Below, in pieces: positions 9,502 through 21,009 of a DNA stretch of 64,000 bases. The stretch is from the NCBI GenBank assembly GCA_035048495.1, contig CM068551.1, positions 12,650,248-12,714,247 on the forward strand, given 5' to 3'. Each line of letters starts with the position of its first letter. The first letter of the stretch is position 1. The notes under the pieces were generated by a model, which saw only the letters and a program-made list of their open reading frames with translations, made no database searches and was not told where the DNA came from. Both the position numbers and the translations under genes were made by a program. The DNA is from Euptelea pleiosperma. Lineage: Eukaryota > Streptophyta > Magnoliopsida > Ranunculales > Eupteleaceae.

Positions 9502-12500
9502 TCAAGCCTCAACTGTAGAACCAGTTTGTGGGAAGAGAAGCCATGGAAGATCTCTAATTCGGTACCCGCTGCCCCAGAATGAGGCAAGAGAAAGACCCAT
9601 GATAGCCATGGCGACAACTGAGCATGCAGGAGGAACAGCTTGGCTGCTCCCAAGGAACTGGGATGCAAGTAGCCCTGCCAAAGTGGAGCTTTGCATTCCT
9701 GTGCACAACGAGACTGTTCTGCATACGGCTTCTTCTAGCCTGCCACAAAAACACAACAATATCTCAGCTAGGATCTCTTGCCATAATTTCAACTAGGAAC
9801 TTATGAAGAGGAAATAGTCAAATTTGTTTGTGTTGAATTCTGAACCCCCAAGGCTCTGTATGTTAGGAAGTGTTGATACAGAAAATGTTTGATGACATTA
9901 ACATGCAAAAATCATTTCTATAAAACTTGTTCAGGGCAACAATACAGAGCCTAAATTGAGAAACTTCGAGTTCGAGAATCGGAATTGGATCTGAATGGTC
10001 CATGCAAGGAATCATGGGAATTTAAGCAAGTGAAAGACACATAAAGCAATTCAAGAAAGTTCGAGAGAGAGAAGTGACGACGGTATTCGATAAAAGAGGT
10101 GTGGGGAAAGCTTATTCTTTAAGTTTTGACCATCTAATGCATACATCCCAAATCACAGGCTATCCAACTCTAAGAGATGCCTGGTCTCAATTTCTATGAA
10201 CAACATTTATGCATTCTAAAACCCAAAACTGAGGACTGGGGATCGATGTTTCAGACCAAATACCGAACTTTTCAAGTTAAACGGTGCTACACCCATACTT
10301 AAAAGATCATTTTGCCTCCTATTTCAGTAAAAACAAGAATAATCTTTGATTCTCTTTTGAATAAATGGAAATGAATTTCTTTTGAGTAATAAGACTTCCA
10401 ATTACGATACTCGAGGAGAAAGAATCGCAATAAATGCAAAGAGGGGGCATCTTGTATCCAAGAGCAAAGGGTTTGAACTTTGAACCAAGATTTCCAGATG
10501 TGTAGGGTGGGGTATTAGTATATCTGACACGTGATTTAAATGTGATAATCTATCCTCTTAAGAAGGGAAATATTGAATGAATTGATAAAAGAAATTGAAA
10601 GATGAGTGAAGGGACATGCAGATCAAAAGGTTCCAAGAAAAATATAAAATCAATGGAAAAGGACTAAAAAATCCAAGAAATGACAATCTATCTTAATTTC
10701 TCGGTACTAGCAGTAGAATAAATAGCAAGTAAAAACTCTGGAATTTTGCAATCTAGTGTTCAAAATAGGCAATTAAGATGAGAATAACATCGTCATCATC
10801 ACTGCCTTGTCCCAACTATTTACAGACGGCATGACTCAGATGACATGCATAACCTAAATGGACAGGTGATCATATCCTAAATGGCCATTTCTGTTCCTCT
10901 AACCCAAACTGAAGTAACATGAAAGAGCCCCATCACCCATTTTCACTCATTTAGCAAACTGAGAGGTGATGAAGAGCATTTGAATCAGCATTACAAGATG
11001 GGAAGAATCTGTCCTCGTTGCCTGTGCCATGCAGGCACAAATGCAGGGGATTCAAATGCATTCTGCCTAAAAGATGTCCCCCGCCAAAAATTTAATTCGT
11101 AAATATGATCCTAACCATTAGATCCATTGGATTTATTTCAATGACCAGATAAAACCATGCAAACAATGTTGAGATCGGATCAAATGATGGGTCTAGGCAC
11201 TGCCGCACGTGTGCCGCATTTGCAGCCCAAGCAGCGACAAAGTCTTCTTCCCATCATCTCATACTACTTCATTAGACAGAGAGAAAGACCACAAAGTATA
11301 GGATTACCTCAAAACTGGGATTTTGGATACCCAATACCCCACAGTGAATGCCACGGCATGGAATGTCAGCACTGGCAGAACTAATCGGAGACCCTCTGCA
11401 GACAAAATCTGGCTCTGATTTATCGCTAAAGGGCTGCCAATACAGAGAGAAGTACAAACCATGGCAACAAATGGCATCACTGGCTGAATAACACGCACAA
11501 CTGATTTCGCGTAAGTATTAAGCACAAGACCAAGAGTAACTGGAACGAGCACAACCTGCAAAAAACCAAAACACGAGAACTCTGTAATTTACCAATCTAA
11601 TGAACAAGGTGGGTCGAATTTAATGCACAAATCCTCTACGAGCTGCACCAAATTTACCTGCAATATCGACTTGGACATGGCAACTGCATCAACAGGAACA
11701 ACAGACCCAATAAGCAGTCCAGTCAGGAGAGGTGTAATAATCACAGATGATATCGTGGTTGTGCTGGTGAGAAGAATGCTCAAGGCCACATCTCCTTTGC
11801 TCAAGAAGCTAGCATAGCTCGACAACTGGGCCCCTGCGACACAAGACATGAGGACGAAACCGGCATAGAACATAGGGGGCGCTGCGAATGCCATTGCGAT
11901 TAACACCCCCAAGACCGGTTTCAGCATGTACTGCGCGATAAACCCAACAGATAGTGGTAAAGGTCTGCAGAAGATACGCCGTAAAGAAATTTGGGAGAAG
12001 ATTCGAAGTACCAAAATGTAGTAAGACAAAAAAAAATCACTGAATAAATTACTATAATTAGCCATGTGCAAAGAACATAAGAATATTACCTCTGGAATGC
12101 GAGAGCAAAATCATCGATGGACAGTCGGATTCCGATAGATAACATGATTCCGCCAAGAGCAGGGGCATAAAGGTCTTTAGATACCCTAGCAGGAGTTATT
12201 CCAGTATTTCAATGGTAATTATATTAATGTAAAAGGTTTTTCAATCATGGATGAACCACAAAAGAATTATCCGCATTTAAAGATTAAGGGTCTGTTGGAC
12301 TATTGCTTTTGGGCTAAAAACAGATTTTGTGCTTAAGAAGGCTCTTAGAAATATCTTCTTTTGTCTTTTTGGCACAAAATGGCGTAACAAACAATCCCTT
12401 TGTAATTATGTGATTTAATGGATGAAATAAATGATTTTCTTTTCAAAAAACTGCAATCTTACACAAAACGACTCCATTTAAATGAAACCCAAATTCCAGT

Positions 12501-13913
12501 CCACACTCCACAGTGAAGATAAGGTCCCGTTTGGATCACCATTTTTTGCGCCAAAAACAGATTTTTGTGCTTAAGAAATCTCTTCAAAATGGCGAACAAA
12601 ACAATCCCTTTGTGTTTATGTGATTTAACGGATGAAATAAAAAAAAAAAATTTCCAAAAATTACAATCTTTCACAAAACAACTCCATTTAAATGAAACTC
12701 AAATTCAGTCCAGAGTGAATATACGGTCCCGTTTGGATCACCATTTTTGCACTAAAAACAGATTTTGTGCTTAAGAAAGCCCTTCAAAATATCATCTGTT
12801 CATTTGGCGCAAAATGGCAAACCAAACAATCCCTTTGTATTTATGTGATTTAATGGATGTAATAAATGATTTTTTTTCCCCAAAAATTGCAATCTTTCAC
12901 AAAACAACTCCATTTAAATGAAACTCAAATTCATTCGAGAGTGAAGATAAGGTCTCGTTTGGATCGCCATTTTTGCGCTAAAACAGATTTTATGCTTAAG
13001 AAAGCTCTTCAAAATATCTTCTGTTCATTTGGCGCAAAATGGCAAACCAAACAATCCCTTTGTATTTATGTGATTTAATGGATGAAACAAATGATTTTTT
13101 TTTTTTTCCAAAAACTGCAATCTTACACAAAACAACTCAATTTAAATTAAACCCAAATTCAGTCGAGAGTGAAGATAAGGTCCCGTTTGGATCACCGTTT
13201 TTGAGCCAAAAAACAGATTTTGTGCTTAAGAAAGCTCTTCAAAATATCTTCTTCTGTCTTTGGAGCAAAATGGCGAACCAAACAATCCCTTTGTTTATGT
13301 GATTTAATGAATGAAAAAAAATGATTTTTTTTCAAAAAATTAGTCCATTTAAAGGAAACCCAAATTCCTGCATAAAAAAAAATAAAAAAAATTTCAAGTC
13401 CTGTTTGAATCGCTATTTTTGTAGCCCGGAAAAAAAGATATTTTTAACAGCTTCTTGGTCCAATTTTTTGGGGCTAAAAATGGGAAGTCCAAACAGACCC
13501 TCCCTAAAGACTGAGAAAGAAAAGAAGAGCAATAGTAATTCTCACCAAGTAAAGGTTGCAGGATGAGCAAGAGCAGCGACAGCAGTGGCAGCGACAACGA
13601 ACGGAAGCATTGCATTCAAAACATGAGATGAATCATTCTTCACTTCCTCCGTAATACTCCTAGGGTTTACCCCAAACGACAACAAGGAAGCGTTCCCTTC
13701 TCGCCTCTGAGCTCCTACTCTCCCTATATACGGAGACGTCGAGCATGCGAATACGCCATTAAAGGAGCTCTTCCGAAGCTTCAAACTCGAAGAACCATAG
13801 CAAAATTTCCTTCTGATAAAAGCGTAATTCGAAATGAAATTTGAATTCGAATAAGAATCCGAATTGAATTGGGGGATTGGCCTCGCGAAACAAACGCGAG
13901 GAATCGAAGCCAT
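9502..13913 (-). CDS. BASS1: Plastid sodium/metabolite cotransporter, BASS1-like
   Basis: Five exons on the minus strand are inferred at 13546-13913, 12090-12185, 11658-11964, 11308-11555 and 9502-9739. All have GT-AG junctions and compatible phases, giving 1257 nt and a 418-residue protein. Residues 1 to about 95 are Ser/Arg-rich with few acidic residues, consistent with a chloroplast transit peptide. The rest is the bile acid:sodium symporter (SBF) fold with about nine to ten membrane spans. Family blocks include [69 protein letters not shown] and [24 protein letters not shown] family members move organic anions with sodium across the plastid envelope; the substrate of the BASS1 subgroup is not established. 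The BASS1 rather than BASS3 label rests on remembered similarity. The large first and last introns hold repeats, but the coding exons look intact. Confidence 0.93.
12286..13502. mobile_element. TIR element with internal tandem units in BASS1 intron 1
   Basis: The left end reads AGGGTCTGTTGGACT (about 12287) and the right end is the complement of AGGGTCTGTTTGGACTT (ends about 13502). Between them the word GGTCCCGTTTGGATCACC, or a close variant, starts at about 12522, 12724, 12950, 13179 and 13396. Units are therefore about 200-235 bases, each repeating the terminal sequence plus ACAGATTTTGTGCTTAAGAA and CAAAACAACTCCATTTAAA. The right end is an inverted copy of the unit start. The element lies wholly within intron 1 (12186-13545) and keeps clear of both splice sites. 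A target duplication could not be fixed. Confidence 0.75.
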
Positions 13914-14159
13914 GAAAACAGAGAGGCAAAAAAAGAGACGAGAAAAGAAGGGGAAAGAGAGAGGAGGTAGTTGCAGCGGTTAGGGTTCTAGCGAGATTCG
14001 CATTTTCTTCTGTGAGAAGAACCGATCTTCCCTGCTAGGCTTTTGAGGGAAGTTAAAAAGAGGAGACGCAGGGTGTGGACGCGAAGAAGCGGAAGAAGAA
14101 ATGAAGTCGATAACGAAAAATAATTTCCCTTTTTTTTTTTGTTTTTTTTTTTATTTGGA

Positions 14160-14180
14160 AGCCGAGAATTTATAGGGTTT
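14160..14180 (-). promoter_or_regulatory. Candidate TATA box of the BASS1-like gene
   Basis: On the minus strand CTATAAATTC (TATAAATT at 14174-14167) lies about 255 bases upstream of the start codon, just beyond a poly-T/poly-A tract (about 14128-14155). Spacing would put transcription start near 14140 and a 5' UTR of about 225 bases. This is inference from motif and position only. Confidence 0.35.
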
Positions 14181-14541
14181 TTGCCTTTTTTGAAGGGAAT
14201 ATATCTTCGACAACCAGTTTCATTTTGTTAAAACAGTCGAAAGAAAGAACGGTGATGATGATCTATTTTAGTTTAAGCATTATGATGATCATGAAATGGA
14301 CGGTGATGGAGAGTCTAACAGACATGAGACTGCGGTTAGTTTTTAACTCAGAATGCGTTCGACTCGTGTTCGATTTGCTTCATTTTCTCCGTCCGTAACA
14401 GAGTGTGGGACCAGTGTGGGGTCCACATGTTTTAAAAGGAGACCGAACTCAACATGTGGTCTATGATTAATGCCACTTAGCGTTGCGGACGCAGCCGCGT
14501 GTTCTCACGTTTTAGAGGATTCCACCTGAAATCGAATAAAA

Positions 14542-14866
14542 CTTGGATGACAGGCGACGGACAATATGAGCTACGTGTCACAGTTTTAGAGGAATGGATG
14601 TTTGGCCAATCCCTAGGTGGAGCTACAAATAAAAATAGAATGATTAGTGATTTCAAACCTTTCGATCTTGTACCCCAAATAATGGTCAATAATGCTCAAA
14701 TTCCCACGGTTAATATCAACCCACGAAAATGACACCAATCCAACGCTTACAAATCACTAATCAGGTTGATTTTTGGTTTGTAGGTCCACATAGGGATTGG
14801 CCAAACATCCATATTTTTGTTATAACGGCCGTTATTTTCGTTATAACGGCCATTTTTTAAACCATG
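14542..14866. mobile_element. Family B copy joined to a family H right end
   Basis: Inverted family B halves face each other: GGATGTTTGGCCAATCCCTA near 14595, and its complement near 14790-14815. The tracts GATTAGTGATTTC and AATCACTAATCAGG lie between. At about 14816 the sequence switches to GTTATAACGGCCGTTATTTT and ends in TTTAAACCATG at 14866, which is the right terminus of family H. The family H piece is only about 50 bases long, so its left part has been lost. Confidence 0.6.
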
Positions 14867-15239
14867 GTCTATGTTGACAGTTCCACGTCACTCATATATT
14901 TTATGATGTAATTTGGCTGAAACATTCCAGAAGGTAAGATGCTGAGGTGGCTGAATGAGTGGAGCATATTGGTGCGGGCACCCCACTAAAAGCTGCCATG
15001 TGGAAAAGGAGCCCTGCATGTCCAGGGAAGAAATTTGAAGAGTGGTTCCACAAAAGTGGTGAATGGGTAAATTGAGTGATTATTGGTGACCCACGTCCAG
15101 AGGACCACAGGTATCAAGTGGGTAGATTCGAAGATTCGATTAGTAGCTTAGATTATACCGTAAGAAGCAATGAGGATAGTCTAGTCATTTTCAGGATGTA
15201 ACGTTGATTTTATTTTTTGACGACTTTCCCGTGAAATAT

Positions 15240-15507
15240 GATTAAATATGGGTGGGATAAGTTGACATGCATTTTTTGACACACAAATTGACACACAATT
15301 GTGGGGTAAATGAACGGTCTAGAATTTTTGACTTGTAATGTTTTGACTTTTCATATTGACAGAGAAATATCGGAATGGGCTGATTTTGGTGAAGTTGATC
15401 TCCTCTCACAAAAAATTAGCCCTTATCTCAATCTGGGTCCCACGGTTATAACCCTACCAAATGCAGACACAAAGTTAACGGTGAAATACCAGTCCATACA
15501 GTTACCG
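15240..15507. mobile_element. Family E fragment
   Basis: This stretch contains TTGACACACAATTGTGGGG, GGGCTGATTTTGGTGAAGTT and TTAACGGTGAAATACC. Related words occur at 18600-19045, including GACACAATTTGACACAAAA and ATCAGCCCATTC. It is a degenerate dispersed repeat with no coding capacity. Confidence 0.4.
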
Positions 15508-15834
15508 CCCTAAAATGACAGGTTCCGATTACAGGACACAATATGAGCCACGTGATGTTTGGCCAATCCATAGGTGGATCTACAGACCCAAAATCAGCCT
15601 GATTAGTAATTTCTAGGCGTTGGATCTTTGTATCTCAAATACTGCTCAAATTCCACAGTTAAGATTAACCCATGAAAATAAGGCCAACCCAACGTCTATA
15701 AATCACTAATCAGGATGATTTTTTGTTTGTAGGTCCACTTAGGGATTATACAAACATCCATACAGTCAGAGTCCTCTAAGAGTGTGCCACGTAGATGATA
15801 TTGTGTCTTGTAATCGGAGCCTGTCATTTTAGGG
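15508..15834. mobile_element. Family B copy with complete inverted ends
   Basis: The ends are CCCTAAAATGACAGG (15508) and the complement CCTGTCATTTTAGGG (ends 15834). They are continued inward by the CGATTACA and GACACAATAT words on both arms. The interior has paired GATTAGTGATTTCTAGGCGTT and AATCACTAATCAGGATGATT arms. Flanks are AGTTACCG and AGTAACCG, which could be an 8-base target duplication with one change or a continuation of the TIR. Confidence 0.7.
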
Positions 15835-15960
15835 CAGTAACCGTAGCCTGAGCCATAATAAAATTTCTAATGTTTTTTGACTTATATAACGACACACGGC
15901 CATGGGGACTATATGACTATAAGTAGAGGAGTTAAGGGCTGATTTTTTGTATATATACGA

Positions 15961-16849
15961 GGGTCGTGATGTAACAAGGTATACCTGATGCTTTTTTGTG
16001 TGAGGAAACACGATTTTTGTTACTAACAGCTGTCATCTGGGCCCATTGACCGCGTTGATGTTTGGCCCACCTCTTAGGGCCCGTTTGACAAACCAGCGGA
16101 AGCAAAAAGTAACTTCTAAATTAAGTTGCTGAATTTAAAAATTGTCATCTAGAAGCAAAAGTTTGTTTGGTGAAACACCGACTTATAAGTCAAAAAGTGA
16201 AAAAGTTAGTTTGGCATGAATTAAATCAAAAAGTCATTTTCTTATAATTTTATATACATATTATATTCTAATAAACCATTAATAGATCATAAACCAATAT
16301 CACATATGTTATTTTTTTCAAAATTTTTTAATTATAAATGGTCAGTAATAAACGACGCACCAAGTGAGTCATATTATGGATAATTATTTTTTAAAAAAAG
16401 AGATGGTCTATCCACACTTAAAATAATGTGAAGTTTACAAGGGTAAAATTGGAATTTGAAAAAATTAACTTAAAATTAAAAGTGTCAGTTCCGCAAAAAA
16501 AAATTTGACTTTTGCTTCCACCAGAAGCAAGAAGCAAAAAATATTTGCTTCCACAAAAAGTAAGTTTTTGACTTTTGAGAAGCAATTCCAAAATGGATAC
16601 CCAAACAAACTTTTTAACTTTTTTGTTTTTGGAAGCAAAAAATAACTTATTTTGGTGTTGCCAAACGGGCACTTATTAGGTAGACATAACAAAAAAAATT
16701 AAACGCTATCCAATGGCTAGAGATTACCTATCAGGGTGATCTTTGGTGTTCGTATCCATGGGTGGGCTGAACATCCATGTGGCAGCGGTGAGTAACAAAA
16801 ATCGTGCTTCCTCGTGCTAAAAAGCGTGAGGTATACCTTGTTACATCTT
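15961..16849. mobile_element. Family C element split by a nested MITE
   Basis: The termini are about 55-base inverted repeats. The left reads TGATGTAACAAGGTATACCT, then GAGGAAACACGATTTTTGTTAC. The right is its near-complement, ending AAGGTATACC/TTGTTACATC. Without the insert at about 16077-16674 the element would be about 290 bases and match the copy at 20134-20526. No protein is encoded. Confidence 0.75.
16077..16674. mobile_element. MITE inserted into the family C element
   Basis: The ends are GGGCCCGTTTGACAA and the complement of GTGCCCGTTTGGCAA. They are followed inward by AGCAAAAAGT words on both arms (for example GGAAGCAAAAAATAACTT on the right). Comparison with the uninterrupted family C copy at about 20243 (CCCTTAGTAGACATTC) places the insertion point at the TTAG of that motif. 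TTAG lies on the left and TTAGGTAGACAT on the right, consistent with a TTA duplication of PIF/Harbinger type. Confidence 0.7.
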
Positions 16850-17014
16850 TTTCCTATATATAATTATTTTCTAGTCTAAAAAGTCAGTTTGTAGTTTGTA
16901 CTGGTTATGGAAAAGATCTCAGTGAGACCAGCCAAGGACAAATCAATACTTGTCTGAAAAGGATTTGGCAAAAGTTTTCGAGCACTTGTTGGCCATATTT
17001 TTCCAAGGATCAGA

Positions 17015-17325
17015 AAATGACAGGCTCACCGAGTATGGATGTTTGGCCAATCCCTAGGTGGACCTACAAACCACAAAACAGCCTGATTAGTGATTTCTAG
17101 GCATTGGATTGGACTTATTTTCTAGGCGTTGGATTGGAAAGTTGAGCAGTAATTGATGTACAAAGATCCAACGCCTATAAATCACTAATCAGGCTAATTT
17201 TTGGTTTGTAGGTCCACTTACGGATTGGCCAAACATCCATACGGTCAGAGTCTTCTAAGAGTGTGCCATGTGGCTCGTATTCTGTCATGTAACGGGAACC
17301 TGTCATTTTAGGGCCGTAACTGGAG
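17015..17325. mobile_element. Family B copy
   Basis: The left end AAAATGACAGGCTC (17015) mirrors the right end GAACCTGTCATTTTAGGG (ends about 17315). Inner arms contain GGATGTTTGGCCAATCCCTA and its complement, and paired CTGATTAGTGATTTCTAGG words. The tract ATTTTCTAGGCGTTGGATTGG is duplicated near 17100-17140. Non-coding. Confidence 0.65.
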
Positions 17326-17404
17326 CCCGACCCTTTTTTCGAAATCCCAACCATCAAATAATGTTAATCATAGGGAGATGGGTTCATGAAATGGAAAAAT
17401 TTTA

Positions 17405-17712
17405 GATGCAGAAGACTTCGGATGCAAAGGACTCTCGTGGCTCTACATATCACATTTGTTTGGGCCCATTAACCGATAGGTTTTCTCTAGCCGTTGAATT
17501 TTGTACCCGAAAAAAAAAAGCATACTTGAATCCGATGGCTAAAATCAATCGTAAAAAAATGCTAAAATCTATGACTATATATAATCAATCAGGCTGATTC
17601 TTGGTATTTATATCAACCAAGGGGGTGGGTTAAACATCCATGCGGTTAGTGGGCCCAAAAAATGAGCTATGTAGGGCCACGGGAGTCCTCTACATCAGAA
17701 CCACTAGAACTC
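17405..17712. mobile_element. Family D element
   Basis: Inverted ends: ACTCTCGTGGCTCTACATA on the left (about 17430) and the complement of GGACTCCCGTGGCCCTACAT on the right (ends about 17690). Both are followed inward by TGGGCCCA-CTGACCG-type words. The right half shares TTAAACATCCATGCGGTTAG with family C and D relatives. Non-coding. Confidence 0.6.
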
Positions 17713-17770
17713 AAATTTTATTGGGAAATCTACGTCCCAAATATTTTCTAGTATTTCCGGCATGTTTCAC

Positions 17771-18091
17771 CTAGGACGTCCTTGATTGCACATAAAATTT
17801 CCCTCAGAAAATTTCGTTCTCCATAAAAAATTTCTTGGGAAACACCTGATGGATATTTGATTGCAACTGAGATAATATGCAATTTCCAATTCTGTGAGGA
17901 AAAAAGGGTGGATTTTCTTGGAAACCAATTCTCACCTATGTGGATGGAAATGAACTCCAGGCTAAGATGGAAAAATCTCATTTTCTTAGGAAATTTTTTC
18001 CATTTTAAATTGGTTATCAAACATGGGAAAATAATATCTTCCCGAAAAAGTGCGATTTTTCATGGGAAAATTTGCAATCAAACACCCAGGT
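17771..18091. mobile_element. Foldback MITE with GATTGCA ends
   Basis: The left end CCTAGGACGTCCTTGATTGCA is mirrored by the right-end complement of CCTGGGTGTTTGATTGCAAA. Interior arms share AATTTCC and GGGAAAAT motifs. It directly abuts the next MITE at 18089. Target duplication unclear. Confidence 0.5.
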
Positions 18092-18511
18092 GGCATTTGG
18101 TAAATTAAGTTATCAGATCTAAAAGCCTGAAGTGCTTAAGGCCTGGTAGCTTAATTACTTATGTTTGAATTAGATTCTTTGGTAAAAGTTTAAGTCTTAA
18201 AATTAAGTCAAGGGTATTATGGGTATTTTAAAATATTTATCAGGATATTTTTGTAAGTTTTTAAAAGAGAAAACTTTAAGAAAAAAGACATTGTTGTATT
18301 AGAAAAGAACTTGGGAATCTTTTTAAAGATCCATTCACTTGCCGCAATAAGTGAAGGTGGGGTCACTTTTTACTTTTCATAATTTTTTCATTGAGTTTGG
18401 TGATAAGTGCTGAAATTAAGTCGTTTACCATTTGCCACTTAATCACCAAAATCACTTAATTTCAGTTCAATAAGACTTAAGGTCTGAAAAAAAGTTTTAC
18501 CAAATGCCGCC
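18089..18511. mobile_element. MITE with GGCATTTGGTAAA ends
   Basis: The left terminus GGTGGCATTTGGTAAATTAAG is matched by the right-end complement of GGCGGCATTTGGTAAAAC. Inner words (AAGCCTGAAGTGCTTAAGG on the left, GACTTAAGGTCTG on the right) are partly complementary. AT-rich and non-coding. Confidence 0.6.
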
Positions 18512-18599
18512 GCAGTGTTTTCCGTTATAGCTTGTGACGTTTTCCCACGCATTCCCACCTTAAAAACAGATCGCACCCTTTGGGAAATGTGCTTCCCAA

Positions 18600-19045
18600 G
18601 AAAGAGCAGTTCTTATGGGCTTCTAGGTAACTATCCTTTAAATGTGTCAAAAAACCTATTATGTATGTGTCAAGATCGGGAGACACAATTTGACACAAAA
18701 TTTCACATCAATTTTGGTCTACCCACATGGAAGATAAATCAATGGCTGATTTTTAGGTGAGATGATCTCCTCACCATATAGATCACCCCTACAAAAAAAA
18801 AATCAGCCCATTCTGAAATTTCTAACCCCATCAAATGTGGGTTTCAAATTAACGGTAAAAAATAGACGGTCCATAATTCTTCAACTTGTAAACCAGGCTA
18901 CGAATATCAGAATGATTTGAATTTTGTGAGGGTGATCTACTTACCTTAGAGACTATCCTCACCAAAAATCATCCCATTCCAAAGCATCTAATTTATATAT
19001 TGGCCCCCACCAATTTTTTGGTGTGAAAATTTGTGTCCCCTGATC
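18600..19045. mobile_element. Family E degenerate repeat
   Basis: Words such as GACACAATTTGACACAAAA, GTGAGATGATCTCCTCACC and AATCAGCCCATTC recur in direct and inverted form. They relate this segment to 15240-15507. Ends are not sharp and no target duplication is seen. Confidence 0.35.
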
Positions 19046-19468
19046 CTGACCCATTATATATACAGGCAAGAAGTATTGCTTCTTCCCCTCTTCCTAAAAT
19101 AAAATAAATGAATAAAATCTTGTCGCAATATGGATTGAGAGGCTCAAGATTGGGAAAGTAGAGCCATAGATTGTGTGAAATATTAATATATATTTCATAT
19201 TTGATTCATGTCTTTAGATTTTTAGATGGATGTATTAGGGTTTCATATTTGATTATTTGTTGGATTGAATATGGTTTGATGAATTATTTTGAATTCGTGA
19301 TAGTGTTTGTAACATCTTTTAGTTGTTAATTTCGGTTTGGACTTCTCCGCACGACAGCCATTGTTTCTGTCGTAACTTTGGACTCGAGGACAAAAATGAC
19401 AAGATTCCAAAGCCCATAGTTTTCCAACTCTTACGACCTAATTACTGTCAAGTTTCAGATTTCTCTAA

Positions 19469-19773
19469 GGCCGTGTTTGATTACACAGAAAATTTTCCTG
19501 AGAAAATACATCTGGGATATGCCTTAAATGGCTGATTGATTGCAACTGAGAACACATATTTCAATCACGTGAGAAAATAAAGGTGTATTGTCAGGTGGAA
19601 ATGAATTCTCACCTATTTGGATGGGAAATGAATTCAGTCTTAGTAGGAAAAATTATCCAAAGTTAAATGACTTGTTAGGAAAATTATACAGATTTATACT
19701 GGCTATCTAACAATGGACAGTTGTGTTTTCCTAAGGAAAATGCAATTTTCCCACTTGGTAATCAAACACGGCC
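19469..19773. mobile_element. Tourist-like MITE (PIF/Harbinger), TSD TAA
   Basis: The 16-base terminal inverted repeat GGCCGTGTTTGATTAC is perfect at both ends, and TAA flanks each side (19466-19468 and 19774-19776). Total length is 305 bases, AT-rich and non-coding. TIR plus a 3-base TAA/TTA duplication is the diagnostic structure of PIF/Harbinger-derived Tourist elements. Confidence 0.85.
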
Positions 19774-20133
19774 TAAGATTCCTTATCCTTCTATTGATGG
19801 TCATCTTCGAACTGTTTCCTGAAGATTTTTTGGGCTTATAGAGACATGTCCTGCCTTGAGGGCCAAACAGGGAACTTAAATAGAATTAGATTAGACTTTC
19901 TATAAAACATAAAATTCAAGTCTTCGATCAAGTCTAGTTTTTCGAATTTAAAGGCCTCATCCTCAAATTCCTTCCACGTTTTTTGTTCTGAATTTTACAC
20001 CGTGGACTGACAGAACTGTGTTCTATTTTCTACATAAAAAATTCATTAAAAACTCTTTTGGCCATGCATGCAAATTCAGAATTTAAAAATAATTTTCTGA
20101 AATTTTTATTTGTCTATGGTCTATTTTCAAACG

Positions 20134-20526
20134 GGTTGTGATGTAACAAGGTATACCTGAGATATTTTAAAATGCAGAAGTGGCATTTTTGGTAGTAACC
20201 ACTGCCATCTGGGCCCACTGACCGAATGGATGTTTAGCCCATCCCTTAGTAGACATTCGTACCAAAAATCAGCTTGTTTGATGATTTTTAGCCGTTGGTT
20301 TTAGGACTAAAAAATATCTGCATTCAACGGCTATAAGAACGCCGTAAAAAGTGCTAAAATCTAATGGTTATAGATTACCAAATCTTGGTGATTTTGGTGT
20401 ATATATCCAACAAGGGGTGGGTTAAACATCCATGCGGTCAGTGGGCCCAGTTGACAGTGGTGACTAACCAAAATACTACTTCCGCATTTGAAACACTTTC
20501 AGGCATACCTTATTACATCTTTTTCC
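20134..20526. mobile_element. Family C element, uninterrupted copy
   Basis: The left end TGATGTAACAAGGTATACCT (20140) is matched by the right end AGGCATACCTTATTACATC. Inner arms contain CACTGACCGAATGGATG and its mirror CATCCATGCGGTCAGTGGG. This copy is the reference empty site for the MITE nested in the 15961-16849 copy. Confidence 0.75.
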
Positions 20527-20797
20527 TTTTCAAACAAGTGTTAGTAAGTAAAATAGTCTTGTACTTTCGTAACAAAGCTGAACTTCCACTCCAGAGGAAT
20601 ACTTTCTTTAAAATTCATCTTATTGTGGTCCAAAGGCTTCTAAGATCACCTTGTTTCGATTCGTCGAGATATGATTTTCCGAAGTTCAAATATTACTATT
20701 TTATTGTATATTAAATTAGTAAAATTAACTTTTTTCCGATAATTTTAGCACAATTACCATCTCCAAAGGTAACACTCCCATCATTATATTCATCAAG

Positions 20798-21009
20798 GGT
20801 CAGACTCTAAGGACCCTTTTTCTAACCCCTCTCGGTGCTCGCGTGCTCGGCCATGGATTTCACGAATCCAACTGTGGTTGTCAACACCCCCAAAAGTGAA
20901 AAAAGTAATGCCAACTCGGCACTGATAACCACCGTTGGATTCTTAAAATCCACAGCCGAGCACAAACACTAAGAGGGGTCACTGAAATGGGGTCCCCTCA
21001 GCCCGACCC
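20798..21009. mobile_element. Family A palindrome, copy 1
   Basis: The whole unit is an imperfect palindrome. CCCCTCTCGGTGCTCGCGTG, GCTCGGCCATGGATTTCACG and AATCCAACTGTGGTTGTCA on the left are mirrored by CACCGTTGGATTCTTAAAAT, CCACAGCCGAGCAC and AAGAGGGG on the right, around a GTGAAAAAAGT centre. It ends GAGCCCGACCC-like. It could fold into a hairpin of about 90 base pairs. Confidence 0.8.
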
